NCBI GenBank assembly: GCA_017411935.1
Contig: JAFQPC010000145.1
Location: forward strand, 1-8,334
DNA length: 8,334 nucleotides
From: Clostridia bacterium
GTDB lineage: Bacteria; Bacillota; Clostridia; Oscillospirales; CAG-272
Reading direction: 5' to 3'
Made by a program: the position numbers and the translations under genes. The notes under the pieces are model-generated. The model was not told the origin of the DNA, searched no databases, and saw only the letters and a program-made list of their open reading frames with translations. Positions 1 through 6,299 of the stretch are shown here, in pieces (positions within the stretch are counted from its first letter, which is position 1; every line of letters starts with the position of its first letter).

Positions 1-1630
1 GCTGTCCTTGCGAGAGGTTCGAGCCGCCCGCACTGAGCATCGTCTGATATCCGTCGGGCAGACGCGTAATAAAATCATCGGCGTGCGCCAGCTTTGCCGC
101 CGCGATACATTCCTCGTCGGTGGCATCCAGCTTGCCGTAACGGATATTTTCCATCACCGTTCCCGTAAAGAGATTGGTCTCCTGAAGTACGATGCCGAGC
201 GAACGTCGAAGATCGTCCTTCTTGATCTTATTGATATTGATCCCATCGTAACGGATCTTTCCGTCGTCGATGTCGTAGAAACGGTTGATCAGATTCGTGA
301 TCGTCGTCTTGCCCGCACCCGTAGCTCCGACAAAGGCAACCTTCTGTCCGGGCTCGGCGTAGAGGGTAATATTCTTCAGCACCGTCTTTTCGGGCACGTA
401 ACCGAAGTCCATATCGACGATACGAACGTCACCGCGAAGTCGCGTGTAGGTCAGCGTTCCGTCGCCGTGCGGGTGTTTCCACGCCCACATTCCCGTACGC
501 TCCTCACACTCAACGATCTCACCATCCACCTCTTTGGCATTGACGAGCGTTACGTAGCCATCGTCGACCTCGGGTTCTTCGTCGAGAAGCTCAAAGATCC
601 GCTTCGCGCCTGCCATTGCCATGACGATCGAGTTCATCTGCTGGGATACCTGGCTGACGTTGTTCGTAAACTGGCGCGCCATACCAAGGAACGGAAGCAC
701 TACGGCAAAGGTCATTGCCTGCCCCGTAAAGGATACGTTGGGGACATTCATCATCACAAGGACACCGCCCACAAAGGCAATGAGCACGTAAAGGATATTT
801 CCGATATTTCCCATAATGGGCATCAGAATGTTGGCAAAGCGGTTTGCCTTGGTCGCGTCCTCGCAAAGCTGCTCGTTGACCTTGTCAAACTCGCGCTGAC
901 TCTCGGCTTCGTGACAGAAGACCTTAACGACCTTCTGACCGTGCATCATTTCCTCGACAAAGCCCTCGGTCTTTGCGATCGACTTCTGCTGCTTGAGGAA
1001 GTAGCGCGCGCTGTTGCCGCCGATGATCTTGGTGACAAAGGTCATTCCAATCACGCCAAGTCCGATCACAAGCGTCATCCAAAGGCTCAGACGAAGCATA
1101 TTGTAGACAAGCAGGACCAACACAAGTCCCGAGTTGAGAAGCTGCGGCAAGCAACGCGAAACAAGCTCGCGGAGCGTGTCGATATCATTGGTGTAATACG
1201 ACATCACGTCCCCGTGAGGGTGCGTGTCGAAATAGCGAAGCGGAAGTGTCTGCATCTTGGCAAACATTTTCTTTCGCGTTTGGTTGAGAAATCTCTGCGT
1301 CACGATCGCCATCAGGCGCGTATAGAGGAAGGACGCAAACCAACCGAGGACATAGATGATGACCATCAAAAGAATGTTGGCGATCACCTCGTCGCGGATC
1401 GATGCCCAACCGCCGCTGTTCGGAAGGAGTGCCGATTTCATCAGCAAAAGGAACTTGTTCATAAAGATGCTGGCAATGGTCGAAGCATAGGCAACGATCA
1501 ATACGCAAACCGTAACAACGATAAGATGCCAACGGTACTCGCGAAAGAGCATTTTCAGGAGACGTCCGAGAACGCCCTTCTGCATCGGAGGACGGCGTCT
1601 TTTTTGCTTCATTTGATCCTGTTTTTTCAT
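1..1630 (-). CDS. Heterodimeric ABC exporter, second half (TMD-NBD), cut by the window edge
   Basis: Membrane-plus-ATPase half of an ABCB-like exporter. Only the first 543 residues lie in the window, and the frame runs open off the left edge. The N-terminus is basic (residues 1-30), followed by about six membrane segments (roughly 35-57, 84-107, 165-180, 183-203, 270-295, 303-318). The ATPase domain follows: Walker A GATGAGKT at 435-442 (Lys441), Q-loop Gln483, and the signature LSQGQ at 539-543, where the window ends. Walker B, the catalytic residue and the H-loop are outside. Between the membrane and ATPase domains is an extra segment (about 368-400) containing WAWKHPHGDGT, which I recall from related clostridial half-transporters. 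The start ATG overlaps the upstream stop (ATGA), with GGGGG 9 bases before it, so translation is probably coupled. The LSQGQ signature matches the catalytically competent half of TM287/288-type heterodimers. Substrate unknown; drug or lipid export is possible. Confidence 0.93.
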   Translation of the reverse strand, partial: MKKQDQMKQKRRRPPMQKGVLGRLLKMLFREYRWHLIVVTVCVLIVAYASTIASIFMNKFLLLMKSALLPNSGGWASIRDEVIANILLMVIIYVLGWFASFLYTRLMAIVTQRFLNQTRKKMFAKMQTLPLRYFDTHPHGDVMSYYTNDIDTLRELVSRCLPQLLNSGLVLVLLVYNMLRLSLWMTLVIGLGVIGMTFVTKIIGGNSARYFLKQQKSIAKTEGFVEEMMHGQKVVKVFCHEAESQREFDKVNEQLCEDATKANRFANILMPIMGNIGNILYVLIAFVGGVLVMMNVPNVSFTGQAMTFAVVLPFLGMARQFTNNVSQVSQQMNSIVMAMAGAKRIFELLDEEPEVDDGYVTLVNAKEVDGEIVECEERTGMWAWKHPHGDGTLTYTRLRGDVRIVDMDFGYVPEKTVLKNITLYAEPGQKVAFVGATGAGKTTITNLINRFYDIDDGKIRYDGININKIKKDDLRRSLGIVLQETNLFTGTVMENIRYGKLDATDEECIAAAKLAHADDFITRLPDGYQTMLSAGGSNLSQGQ

Positions 1631-3387
1631 TCTGCATCGCCCCCTTTCGTCTGAGACTCGTAGACCTCACGGTAAATGGGGCTCTTTAAAAGAAGTTCTT
1701 CGTGCGTTCCCACCGATTCGATGCGACCGCCGTCGAGCACTACGATCTTATCGGCGTGCTCCACCGAGGAAACGCGCTGTGCGATAATGATCTTGGTCGT
1801 GTCGGGGATCTCCTCGGCAAAAGCTTTGCGGATGAGCGCGTCGGTCTTTGTGTCGACCGCGCTCGTCGAGTCGTCGAGAATGAGGATCTTCGGCTTTTTG
1901 AGCAGCGCGCGGGCAATACAGAGTCTCTGCTTCTGTCCGCCCGAGACGTTCGTTCCGCCCTGTTCGATATGCGTATCGTATCCGTCGGGCAGACGGGAGA
2001 TAAATTCATCGGCTTGCGAGAGCTTGCAAATGCGGATCATTTCCTCATCGCTTGCGTTGGGGTCACCCCAACGCAGATTGTCCTTGATCGATCCCGAAAA
2101 CAAAAGGTTCTTCTGAAGGACGACCGACACCTCGTTGCGGAGCACCTCAAGGTCGTATTCACGCACGTCGACACCGCCGACGAGCACCGCGCCCTCGGTG
2201 ACGTCATAAAGACGCGAAATGAGCTGAATGAGAGAGGTCTTTCCCGAACCCGTTCCGCCGAGAATGCCCACCGTTTCTCCCGAAGCAATGTACAAATTGA
2301 TCGCTTCGAGCGACGCGCGCTCGGCTTTTTCGGAATAGCGGAAGCTGACGTTCTTGAAGATAATGCTTCCGTCCGCCACCTCGGTCACGGGAGTTTCAGG
2401 AGCTTTGATCGCGCTCTCCTCGTTGAGGACCTCGGCAATACGCGCCGCGCTTGCCGCCGACATCACGATCATAACAATAATCATCGAAAGCATCATCAGG
2501 CTCATCAGGATCTGCGCGCCGTAGGTCAGGAGCGCAGAAATTTCGGGGATCGCAAGCTCACTGCCGTTCGAGGTTACCACAAGACGCGTTCCGAAGAAGC
2601 AGACCATCAGCATGATCGCGTTAAAGCAGAACTGCATTAAGGGATTGTTGAGCGCCAGGATCTTTTCGGCACGGGTAAAATCTCCCGCCACCTCGTCCGA
2701 AGCACTCGCAAATTTTTTCTTCTCGTGATCCTCACGAACGTACGCCTTCACTACACGAATTCCGTGCACGTTTTCCTGCACCGATTCGTTGAGACGGTCA
2801 TACTTTTTGAAGACCGACTTAAAGATCGGATGCGCACCGCGAATGATAAAGAAAAGTCCGATCGCCAAAAACGGAACGATGACAGCAAACGCCAACGACA
2901 TTTTCGGGCTGATAGCGATCGCCATCGTCAATGCCACGGCGATCATCAAAGGGCCGCGAACGGCAGTACGAATAATCATCATATATGCCATCTGCACGTT
3001 CGTGACGTCGGTCGTCAATCTCGTTACAAGTCCCGAGGTAGAGAATTTGTCCATATTGGAAAATGAAAATTTCTGCACCGAAGCATACAGATCATGGCGC
3101 AGATTTTTGGCAAAGCCACAGGACGCGATCGCGCAGAAATGTGCTGAAAGCGCACCGAAGGTCAGTGAAAGTGCTGCCAACAAGATCAGCCAAAGACCGT
3201 ACTTCAAAATGATCGAAAGACCTTCGTTGCCGCCACGGGCAATCTCGGCTTCGATCGCGCTGACCATCTCGGCAGTCAACCACGGGATCATACATTCAAT
3301 GATGACCTCAAGCGCAATAAATACCGGCGTCAGAATCGAGGCGGTTTTATATTCCCGAATACTTTTCGCCAAGGTTTTAAGTACCAT
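1627..3387 (-). CDS. Heterodimeric ABC exporter, first half with degenerate ATPase site
   Basis: Complete 586-residue half-transporter, normal for the family. About six membrane segments (roughly 18-38, 60-82, 138-160, 163-183, 250-272, 285-311) precede an ATPase domain with Walker A GGTGSGKT (377-384, Lys383), Q-loop Gln425, signature VSGGQ (481-485), Walker B ILILDD (501-506) and D-loop SAVD (509-512). Two key positions differ from canonical ATPases: Asp506 replaces the catalytic Glu, and Gln537 replaces the switch His (IIIAQR). The same pair of changes is known from the TM287-like half of heterodimeric exporters, so this protein should form one degenerate and one working site with the partner encoded next. 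First gene of the operon. The start ATG at 3387 has AAGGAGA upstream at a long spacing (about 14 bases), with no better in-frame start. Substrate not predictable from sequence. It could be a multidrug or peptide exporter. Confidence 0.95.
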   Translation of the reverse strand: MVLKTLAKSIREYKTASILTPVFIALEVIIECMIPWLTAEMVSAIEAEIARGGNEGLSIILKYGLWLILLAALSLTFGALSAHFCAIASCGFAKNLRHDLYASVQKFSFSNMDKFSTSGLVTRLTTDVTNVQMAYMMIIRTAVRGPLMIAVALTMAIAISPKMSLAFAVIVPFLAIGLFFIIRGAHPIFKSVFKKYDRLNESVQENVHGIRVVKAYVREDHEKKKFASASDEVAGDFTRAEKILALNNPLMQFCFNAIMLMVCFFGTRLVVTSNGSELAIPEISALLTYGAQILMSLMMLSMIIVMIVMSAASAARIAEVLNEESAIKAPETPVTEVADGSIIFKNVSFRYSEKAERASLEAINLYIASGETVGILGGTGSGKTSLIQLISRLYDVTEGAVLVGGVDVREYDLEVLRNEVSVVLQKNLLFSGSIKDNLRWGDPNASDEEMIRICKLSQADEFISRLPDGYDTHIEQGGTNVSGGQKQRLCIARALLKKPKILILDDSTSAVDTKTDALIRKAFAEEIPDTTKIIIAQRVSSVEHADKIVVLDGGRIESVGTHEELLLKSPIYREVYESQTKGGDAE

Positions 3388-3400
3388 ACCTAAAAATTGA

Positions 3401-3407
3401 TCTCCTT
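3401..3407 (-). promoter_or_regulatory. Ribosome binding site of the first ABC gene, long spacing
   Basis: Reads AAGGAGA on the minus strand. About 14 bases separate GGAG from the ATG at 3387, longer than the usual 5-10. The codons between it and the ATG contain no in-frame ATG, GTG or TTG, so the assigned start stands, but translation initiation may be weak. Confidence 0.6.
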
Positions 3408-3429
3408 CAAATAAAAATCTATCCTACTA

Positions 3430-3435
3430 ATTATA
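3430..3435 (-). promoter_or_regulatory. Likely -10 box of the ABC exporter operon promoter
   Basis: TATAAT on the minus strand, overlapping a second possible -10 (TATACT, 3435-3440). It lies about 43 bases upstream of the start codon. At 17-base spacing the -35 would be TTTTCT, which is weak, so the promoter may be low-activity or activator-assisted. The 14 bases 3427-3440 match exactly the promoter region at 5964-5977. Confidence 0.5.
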
Positions 3436-3512
3436 GTATAATTTGATTTCATAGAAAATAAGGGTTTGTAAATTAACATCGGGAATTTTTTTAACGACTT
3501 TTAAACAAACGC

Positions 3513-3555
3513 AAAAAACGTGCGGTCATTGCCCGAAAGCAACGACCGCACGTTT
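3513..3555 (-). terminator. Intrinsic terminator of the DUF1538/PII-like operon
   Basis: A perfect 12-base-pair stem (3516-3527 with 3544-3555) continues past one A-C mismatch into a 4-base-pair TTGC/GCAA stem with a 6-base loop. Read on the minus strand, the stem is followed by a run of six T (3518-3513). It begins 11 bases after the stop codon of the PII-like gene, so it ends that operon and insulates it from the ABC exporter promoter downstream. Confidence 0.9.
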
Positions 3556-3566
3556 GGTTATTTCGA

Positions 3567-4262
3567 TCATTCTCCGTCCTTATCCACGGTATCGGCAAAC
3601 CGGAAGCCTGCCGTTTCGGAGACGGGAAGCGAGAAGACCAGCGCATGCGCCTTGGTGTCAACCCCCGCCTTCTGCATGATCGCTTTCATAATGTCCTTCT
3701 TCTTTTCCCCGTGAGAAACGATAAAGACGATCTCCTTTTCCTCGGCAAGAGAAATGCCGAAGAATTTCTCCGCACCAACCCCTGTTCCTTTGGCGCGGAT
3801 CGTCGTACCTCCGCGCGCCCCTGCCTCACGGGCAGCGTCCATCACGAGGTCGGTATATCCCTTTTCGTAGATCGCTACGATCAATTCATGCTCCGATTGC
3901 ATTTTCTTTTCCTCCGTTTCTTCGGTTTCGGTCTCTTGTCCTGCCATAAAGTATTCGAGCGTTCTCATTCCGCCGATGCCCGAAAGTCCCACTGCCATCG
4001 CCACTCCGCGGTTGGGCAGGTCGATCTTCATTTCTACCGTCAGCGATCGCTTGAGTGTTGCCAGCATCTTTGCCGAAACCGTAGAAAGAAGCATCGTTTT
4101 TTCGGTCCTTTCCAAACCAAGAAGGCTCAGCGTCCGCGCATGTGCCGTTCCGTTACAAGGAATACTGTAGGTCACACCGACCGAATGAGAACGGTAAAAG
4201 TCCTCGTATTCCTCCGCATCGGAGCGCTGAACGATCGTTATTAATAAATATAAATCTTTCAT
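3567..4262 (-). CDS. Tandem PII-like regulatory protein, partner of DUF1538 transporter
   Basis: 231-residue soluble protein, about twice the length of a PII protein (GlnB/GlnK, about 112). The C-terminal half (about 124-220) resembles P-II family regulators: a first strand HELIVAIY, a GARGGTTIRAKGTG segment (148-161), AEKFFGI (164-170), a strand EIVFIV (177-182), a helix, then ALVFSLPV (207-214). The N-terminal half (1-98) is a more divergent copy: LYLLITIV, an NGTA segment (37-40), LLGLERTEKTMLLSTVS (47-63), then GVAMAVGLSGIGG (86-98). An acidic linker (about 105-123) joins them. The long T-loop with the uridylylated Tyr of GlnB is absent, so control by GlnD-type modification is unlikely. 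PII folds usually sense adenine nucleotides and act on transporters or enzymes. The transporter gene ends 11 bases upstream, and a GGAGG lies 5 bases before this ATG. Inferred role: cytoplasmic regulator of that transporter. Ligand unknown. Confidence 0.8.
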   Translation of the reverse strand: MKDLYLLITIVQRSDAEEYEDFYRSHSVGVTYSIPCNGTAHARTLSLLGLERTEKTMLLSTVSAKMLATLKRSLTVEMKIDLPNRGVAMAVGLSGIGGMRTLEYFMAGQETETEETEEKKMQSEHELIVAIYEKGYTDLVMDAAREAGARGGTTIRAKGTGVGAEKFFGISLAEEKEIVFIVSHGEKKKDIMKAIMQKAGVDTKAHALVFSLPVSETAGFRFADTVDKDGE

Positions 4263-4273
4263 TCTTTCCTCCG

Positions 4274-5821
4274 TTACAATTCGATAACGTCCTCGGACTC
4301 TGCGTCCGACACTTGAGGATCTTCGTTTGCCACCGTCAAAACTTCCTCGCCTGCCTTTGTCTTTGCCGAACGGATCTTATAAACCAGACCCAGAATCTGA
4401 ATGGCAATCAGAGGTGTCATTGCTACCAGCGCGATGACACCGAAGGCATCGCCCGCTGAGCCGCCGACTGCCGAAGCAGCGCCCATGGCAAAGGGCAAAA
4501 GGAAGGTTGCCGTCATCGGACCCGAAGCAACGCCGCCCGAGTCAAAAGCGATCGACGTGAAAATGTCGGGAACGAAAAAGGTCAAAACCAGAGCGATCGC
4601 ATAGCCGGGAATCACGATCCAAAGGATCGAAACGCCCGTCAGCACGCGAAGCATCGCAATTCCCACCGATACGGCAACACCGATCGAAAGCGCGTTTTTG
4701 AGCACCTTGCCGGGAATCGTACCCGCAGTCACTTCTTCGACTTGCTTGGTCAGAACGTGTACCGCAGGCTCGGCAGAAACGATAAAGTAACCGATGATCA
4801 TTCCGAGCGGAACGATGATCCAGCGAAGCTCGGACGAACCGAGAGACGCGCCAAGGTAGTTACCGAGCGGCATAAAGCCGACGTTCACCCCCGTCAAAAA
4901 CAGAACCAAACCAATATAGGTGTAAACAACACCCACCATCGTTTTTCCAAAGCCGTCCTGACCGCGTCCACCCGTCAAAAGACGGAACACGAGATAGAAG
5001 ATCACGATCGGACCGAGCGCTGTCATCATTTCGAACATATAATGAGGAATTTCCTCAAAAAACAATCCGAAGATATCGCGAGAGGTATCTACCGAGATCA
5101 TCGGATATTCGGGAGCACTCTGCCCTTCTACGTTATAGATCAGCCCAAGGATCATCACAGCAAGGATCGGACCGACCGAGCAAAGCGCTACCATACCGAA
5201 GCTGTCGTCCCCGTCGCCGTCCGACGAGGAGATCGACGCAACACCGACGCCGAGCGCCATAATAAAAGGAACGGTCATCGGTCCTGTCGTCACTCCGCCC
5301 GAGTCAAAGGAAACGGCAAGAAAGCTTTCGGGAACGAAAAACGCAAGACCAAATACGATCGCGTAAAAGAAAAGCAGTAAGTATTTCAAGCGAATCCGAA
5401 AGAGCACGCGAAGCATCGCGATGACCAAAAAGAGTCCCACGCCAACGCCAACCGTCAGAATCAGCGCCAGATTCGGAATGGTGGGAAGCTGTGTCGCAAG
5501 CACCTGAAGGTCGGGCTCGGATACCGTAATCATCAATCCGACGAAGAAGGATACGAAGATGATCAGCCAAAGCTTTCGCGAGGAGGTCATTTTCGAACCA
5601 ACGTACGAGCCCATCGGTGTCATTGCCGTCTCCGCGCCGAGGTTGAAAAGCCCCATACCAACGATCAGCAGTACCGCACCGATCAGAAACGAAAGAAGCA
5701 TTGCGGCAGAAACGGGAGCGATCGTGATGAGCAAAAGCAACACGATACCCGTCACAGGGAGCACCGAGGACAGCGCTTCCGTGATCTTTTCCATCAATAC
5801 CGTCTTGTCCAAGACTTTCAT
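4274..5821 (-). CDS. DUF1538 family membrane transporter, two tandem units
   Basis: 515-residue integral membrane protein with two homologous halves of about 250 residues each and an acidic, probably cytoplasmic tail (about 482-515). The duplication is visible in shared motifs: S-E-P (101-103) against AEP (350-352), each followed by a V-L-x-x-Q pattern; FDSGGVTTGPMT (172-183) against FDSGGVASGPMT (426-437); and a MILGLIY-like segment closing each half. The paired, oppositely charged and glycine-rich motifs inside hydrophobic segments look like a transport core with internal pseudo-symmetry. DUF1538 proteins are mostly uncharacterised. From memory, a two-gene DUF1538 pair (UmpA/UmpB) of Halomonas was reported as a sodium/proton antiporter, and this gene looks like a fused version. 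First gene of its operon, with AAAGGAGAG just before the ATG. Ion or solute transport is inference. Confidence 0.88.
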   Translation of the reverse strand: MKVLDKTVLMEKITEALSSVLPVTGIVLLLLITIAPVSAAMLLSFLIGAVLLIVGMGLFNLGAETAMTPMGSYVGSKMTSSRKLWLIIFVSFFVGLMITVSEPDLQVLATQLPTIPNLALILTVGVGVGLFLVIAMLRVLFRIRLKYLLLFFYAIVFGLAFFVPESFLAVSFDSGGVTTGPMTVPFIMALGVGVASISSSDGDGDDSFGMVALCSVGPILAVMILGLIYNVEGQSAPEYPMISVDTSRDIFGLFFEEIPHYMFEMMTALGPIVIFYLVFRLLTGGRGQDGFGKTMVGVVYTYIGLVLFLTGVNVGFMPLGNYLGASLGSSELRWIIVPLGMIIGYFIVSAEPAVHVLTKQVEEVTAGTIPGKVLKNALSIGVAVSVGIAMLRVLTGVSILWIVIPGYAIALVLTFFVPDIFTSIAFDSGGVASGPMTATFLLPFAMGAASAVGGSAGDAFGVIALVAMTPLIAIQILGLVYKIRSAKTKAGEEVLTVANEDPQVSDAESEDVIEL

Positions 5822-5867
5822 TTTCTCTCCTTTCTTCCTCTTTGAAAAATGTTTATTCTACCTATTT

Positions 5868-5896
5868 ATATTATCATATTTTCCCGAAAAAAGCAA
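5868..5896 (-). promoter_or_regulatory. Sigma-A-type promoter of the DUF1538/PII-like operon
   Basis: On the minus strand, TTGCTT (5891-5896) and TAATAT (5868-5873) are separated by exactly 17 bases. The start codon is about 46 bases downstream. It stands back to back with the plus-strand promoter at 5942-5969. Confidence 0.65.
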
Positions 5897-5941
5897 GTGA
5901 TATTTGAAACATAAAAATTTTTAAAAAATTTTAGATTTATC

Positions 5942-5974
5942 TTGCAATTTCAAAAAAATATGATATACTATAAT
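5942..5974 (+). promoter_or_regulatory. Promoter of the small membrane protein gene
   Basis: TTGCAA (5942-5947) is followed after 16 bases by TATACT (5964-5969) with an extended -10 TGA just before it. A second -10-like TATAAT overlaps at 5969-5974. The start codon is at 6016. mnmE may also depend on this promoter, because none is visible in the gap before it. Confidence 0.65.
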
Positions 5975-5979
5975 TAGAA

Positions 5980-6000
5980 AATCATTTTGATCGAATGATT
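5980..6000. repeat. Inverted repeat next to the ribosome binding site
   Basis: AATCATT (5980-5986) and AATGATT (5994-6000) are perfect inverted arms around a 7-base spacer. The repeat lies between the -10 box and the Shine-Dalgarno sequence that starts at 6001. It could be a repressor operator or a weak RNA hairpin at the ribosome binding site. AT-rich sequence makes chance possible. Confidence 0.4.
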
Positions 6001-6015
6001 AAAGGAGGAACGATT

Positions 6016-6222
6016 ATGCATTTCTTTAAGAAAAAAACCAACTATGGCAAGATTATTGCCATCAGCGTTGCTGCTGTTGCTGTAGCAAGTGCTATCGCAT
6101 TTGTGATCTACAAGCTCATCAAGAAGTACTCCGAGGATCTCGTTTACGATTGCGACGATCTGCTTGACGAGTGCGACGATTGCGATCTGTTGATCGAGGA
6201 CGCTGAAGAGGTTGAGGCTTAA
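6016..6222 (+). CDS. Small single-pass membrane protein with acidic Cys-containing tail
   Basis: 68-residue protein that I cannot assign to a named family. A basic N-terminus (FFKKKTNYGK, 3-12) leads into one hydrophobic segment (about 13-34, rich in Ala, Val and Ile), a short basic stretch (KLIKK), then a strongly acidic tail with Cys47, Cys53 and Cys56 among many Asp and Glu (YDCDDLL, DECDDCDLL). No signal-peptidase site is evident, so it probably stays anchored; topology is unclear because both flanks of the membrane segment are basic. The tail could bind a divalent metal or interact with a basic partner; this is speculation. Start choice: AAAGGAGG (6001-6008) sits 7 bases before this ATG. 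An ATG at 5995 in the same frame overlaps that site and is unlikely to be used. It is transcribed divergently from the DUF1538 transporter. Confidence 0.82.
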   Translation: MHFFKKKTNYGKIIAISVAAVAVASAIAFVIYKLIKKYSEDLVYDCDDLLDECDDCDLLIEDAEEVEA

Positions 6223-6281
6223 GTCCCAAGCCAAACGAACGGGTGCCGTGCTTGCGGCACCCATTCCTCTTTTTGGGATTT
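6221..6281 (+). terminator. Nested stem-loop between the small gene and mnmE, possible (leaky) terminator
   Basis: The inner hairpin is GGGTGCCG (6241-6248) with CGGCACCC (6255-6262) and a 6-base loop, followed after 7 bases by TTTTT (6270-6274). An outer 9-pair stem (6221-6229 with 6273-6281, one G-T pair) encloses it and uses part of the T-run. The distance and the interrupted T-run make it weaker than a standard terminator. No promoter is visible between it and mnmE, so partial readthrough into mnmE is plausible. Confidence 0.55.
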
Positions 6282-6299
6282 TACGAAAAAGGAGTTCCT

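Noticed and set aside
8..1654. A 548-codon open frame on the plus strand opposite the second ABC gene
   Set aside because: It has no ribosome binding site, is rich in His and Arg without any domain pattern, and is fully explained as the mirror of the ABC coding frame on the minus strand, whose motifs are unmistakable.
1702..2640. A 312-codon plus-strand open frame inside the first ABC gene
   Set aside because: A shadow of the minus-strand ATPase domain, without a start signal.
3388..3512. Riboswitch or long structured leader before the ABC operon
   Set aside because: Only short AT-rich partial dyads are visible, nothing resembling a known riboswitch core.
3513..3555. Recombination or attachment site at the long inverted repeat
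   Set aside because: A T-run on the correct strand, 11 bases after a stop codon, explains it as a terminator. No integrase or repeat partner is present.
5904..5953. TTGAAA / TTTCAA dyad in the divergent promoter gap
   Set aside because: Six-base arms 38 bases apart in very AT-rich DNA are expected by chance.
5995..6015. Upstream ATG for the small membrane protein
   Set aside because: The Shine-Dalgarno AAAGGAGG lies inside this extension, 7 bases before the ATG at 6016, and no such signal precedes 5995.
6243..6299. N-terminal extension of MnmE by 19 residues
   Set aside because: It overlaps the inner hairpin, lacks a ribosome binding site and is absent from the family's usual N-terminus.
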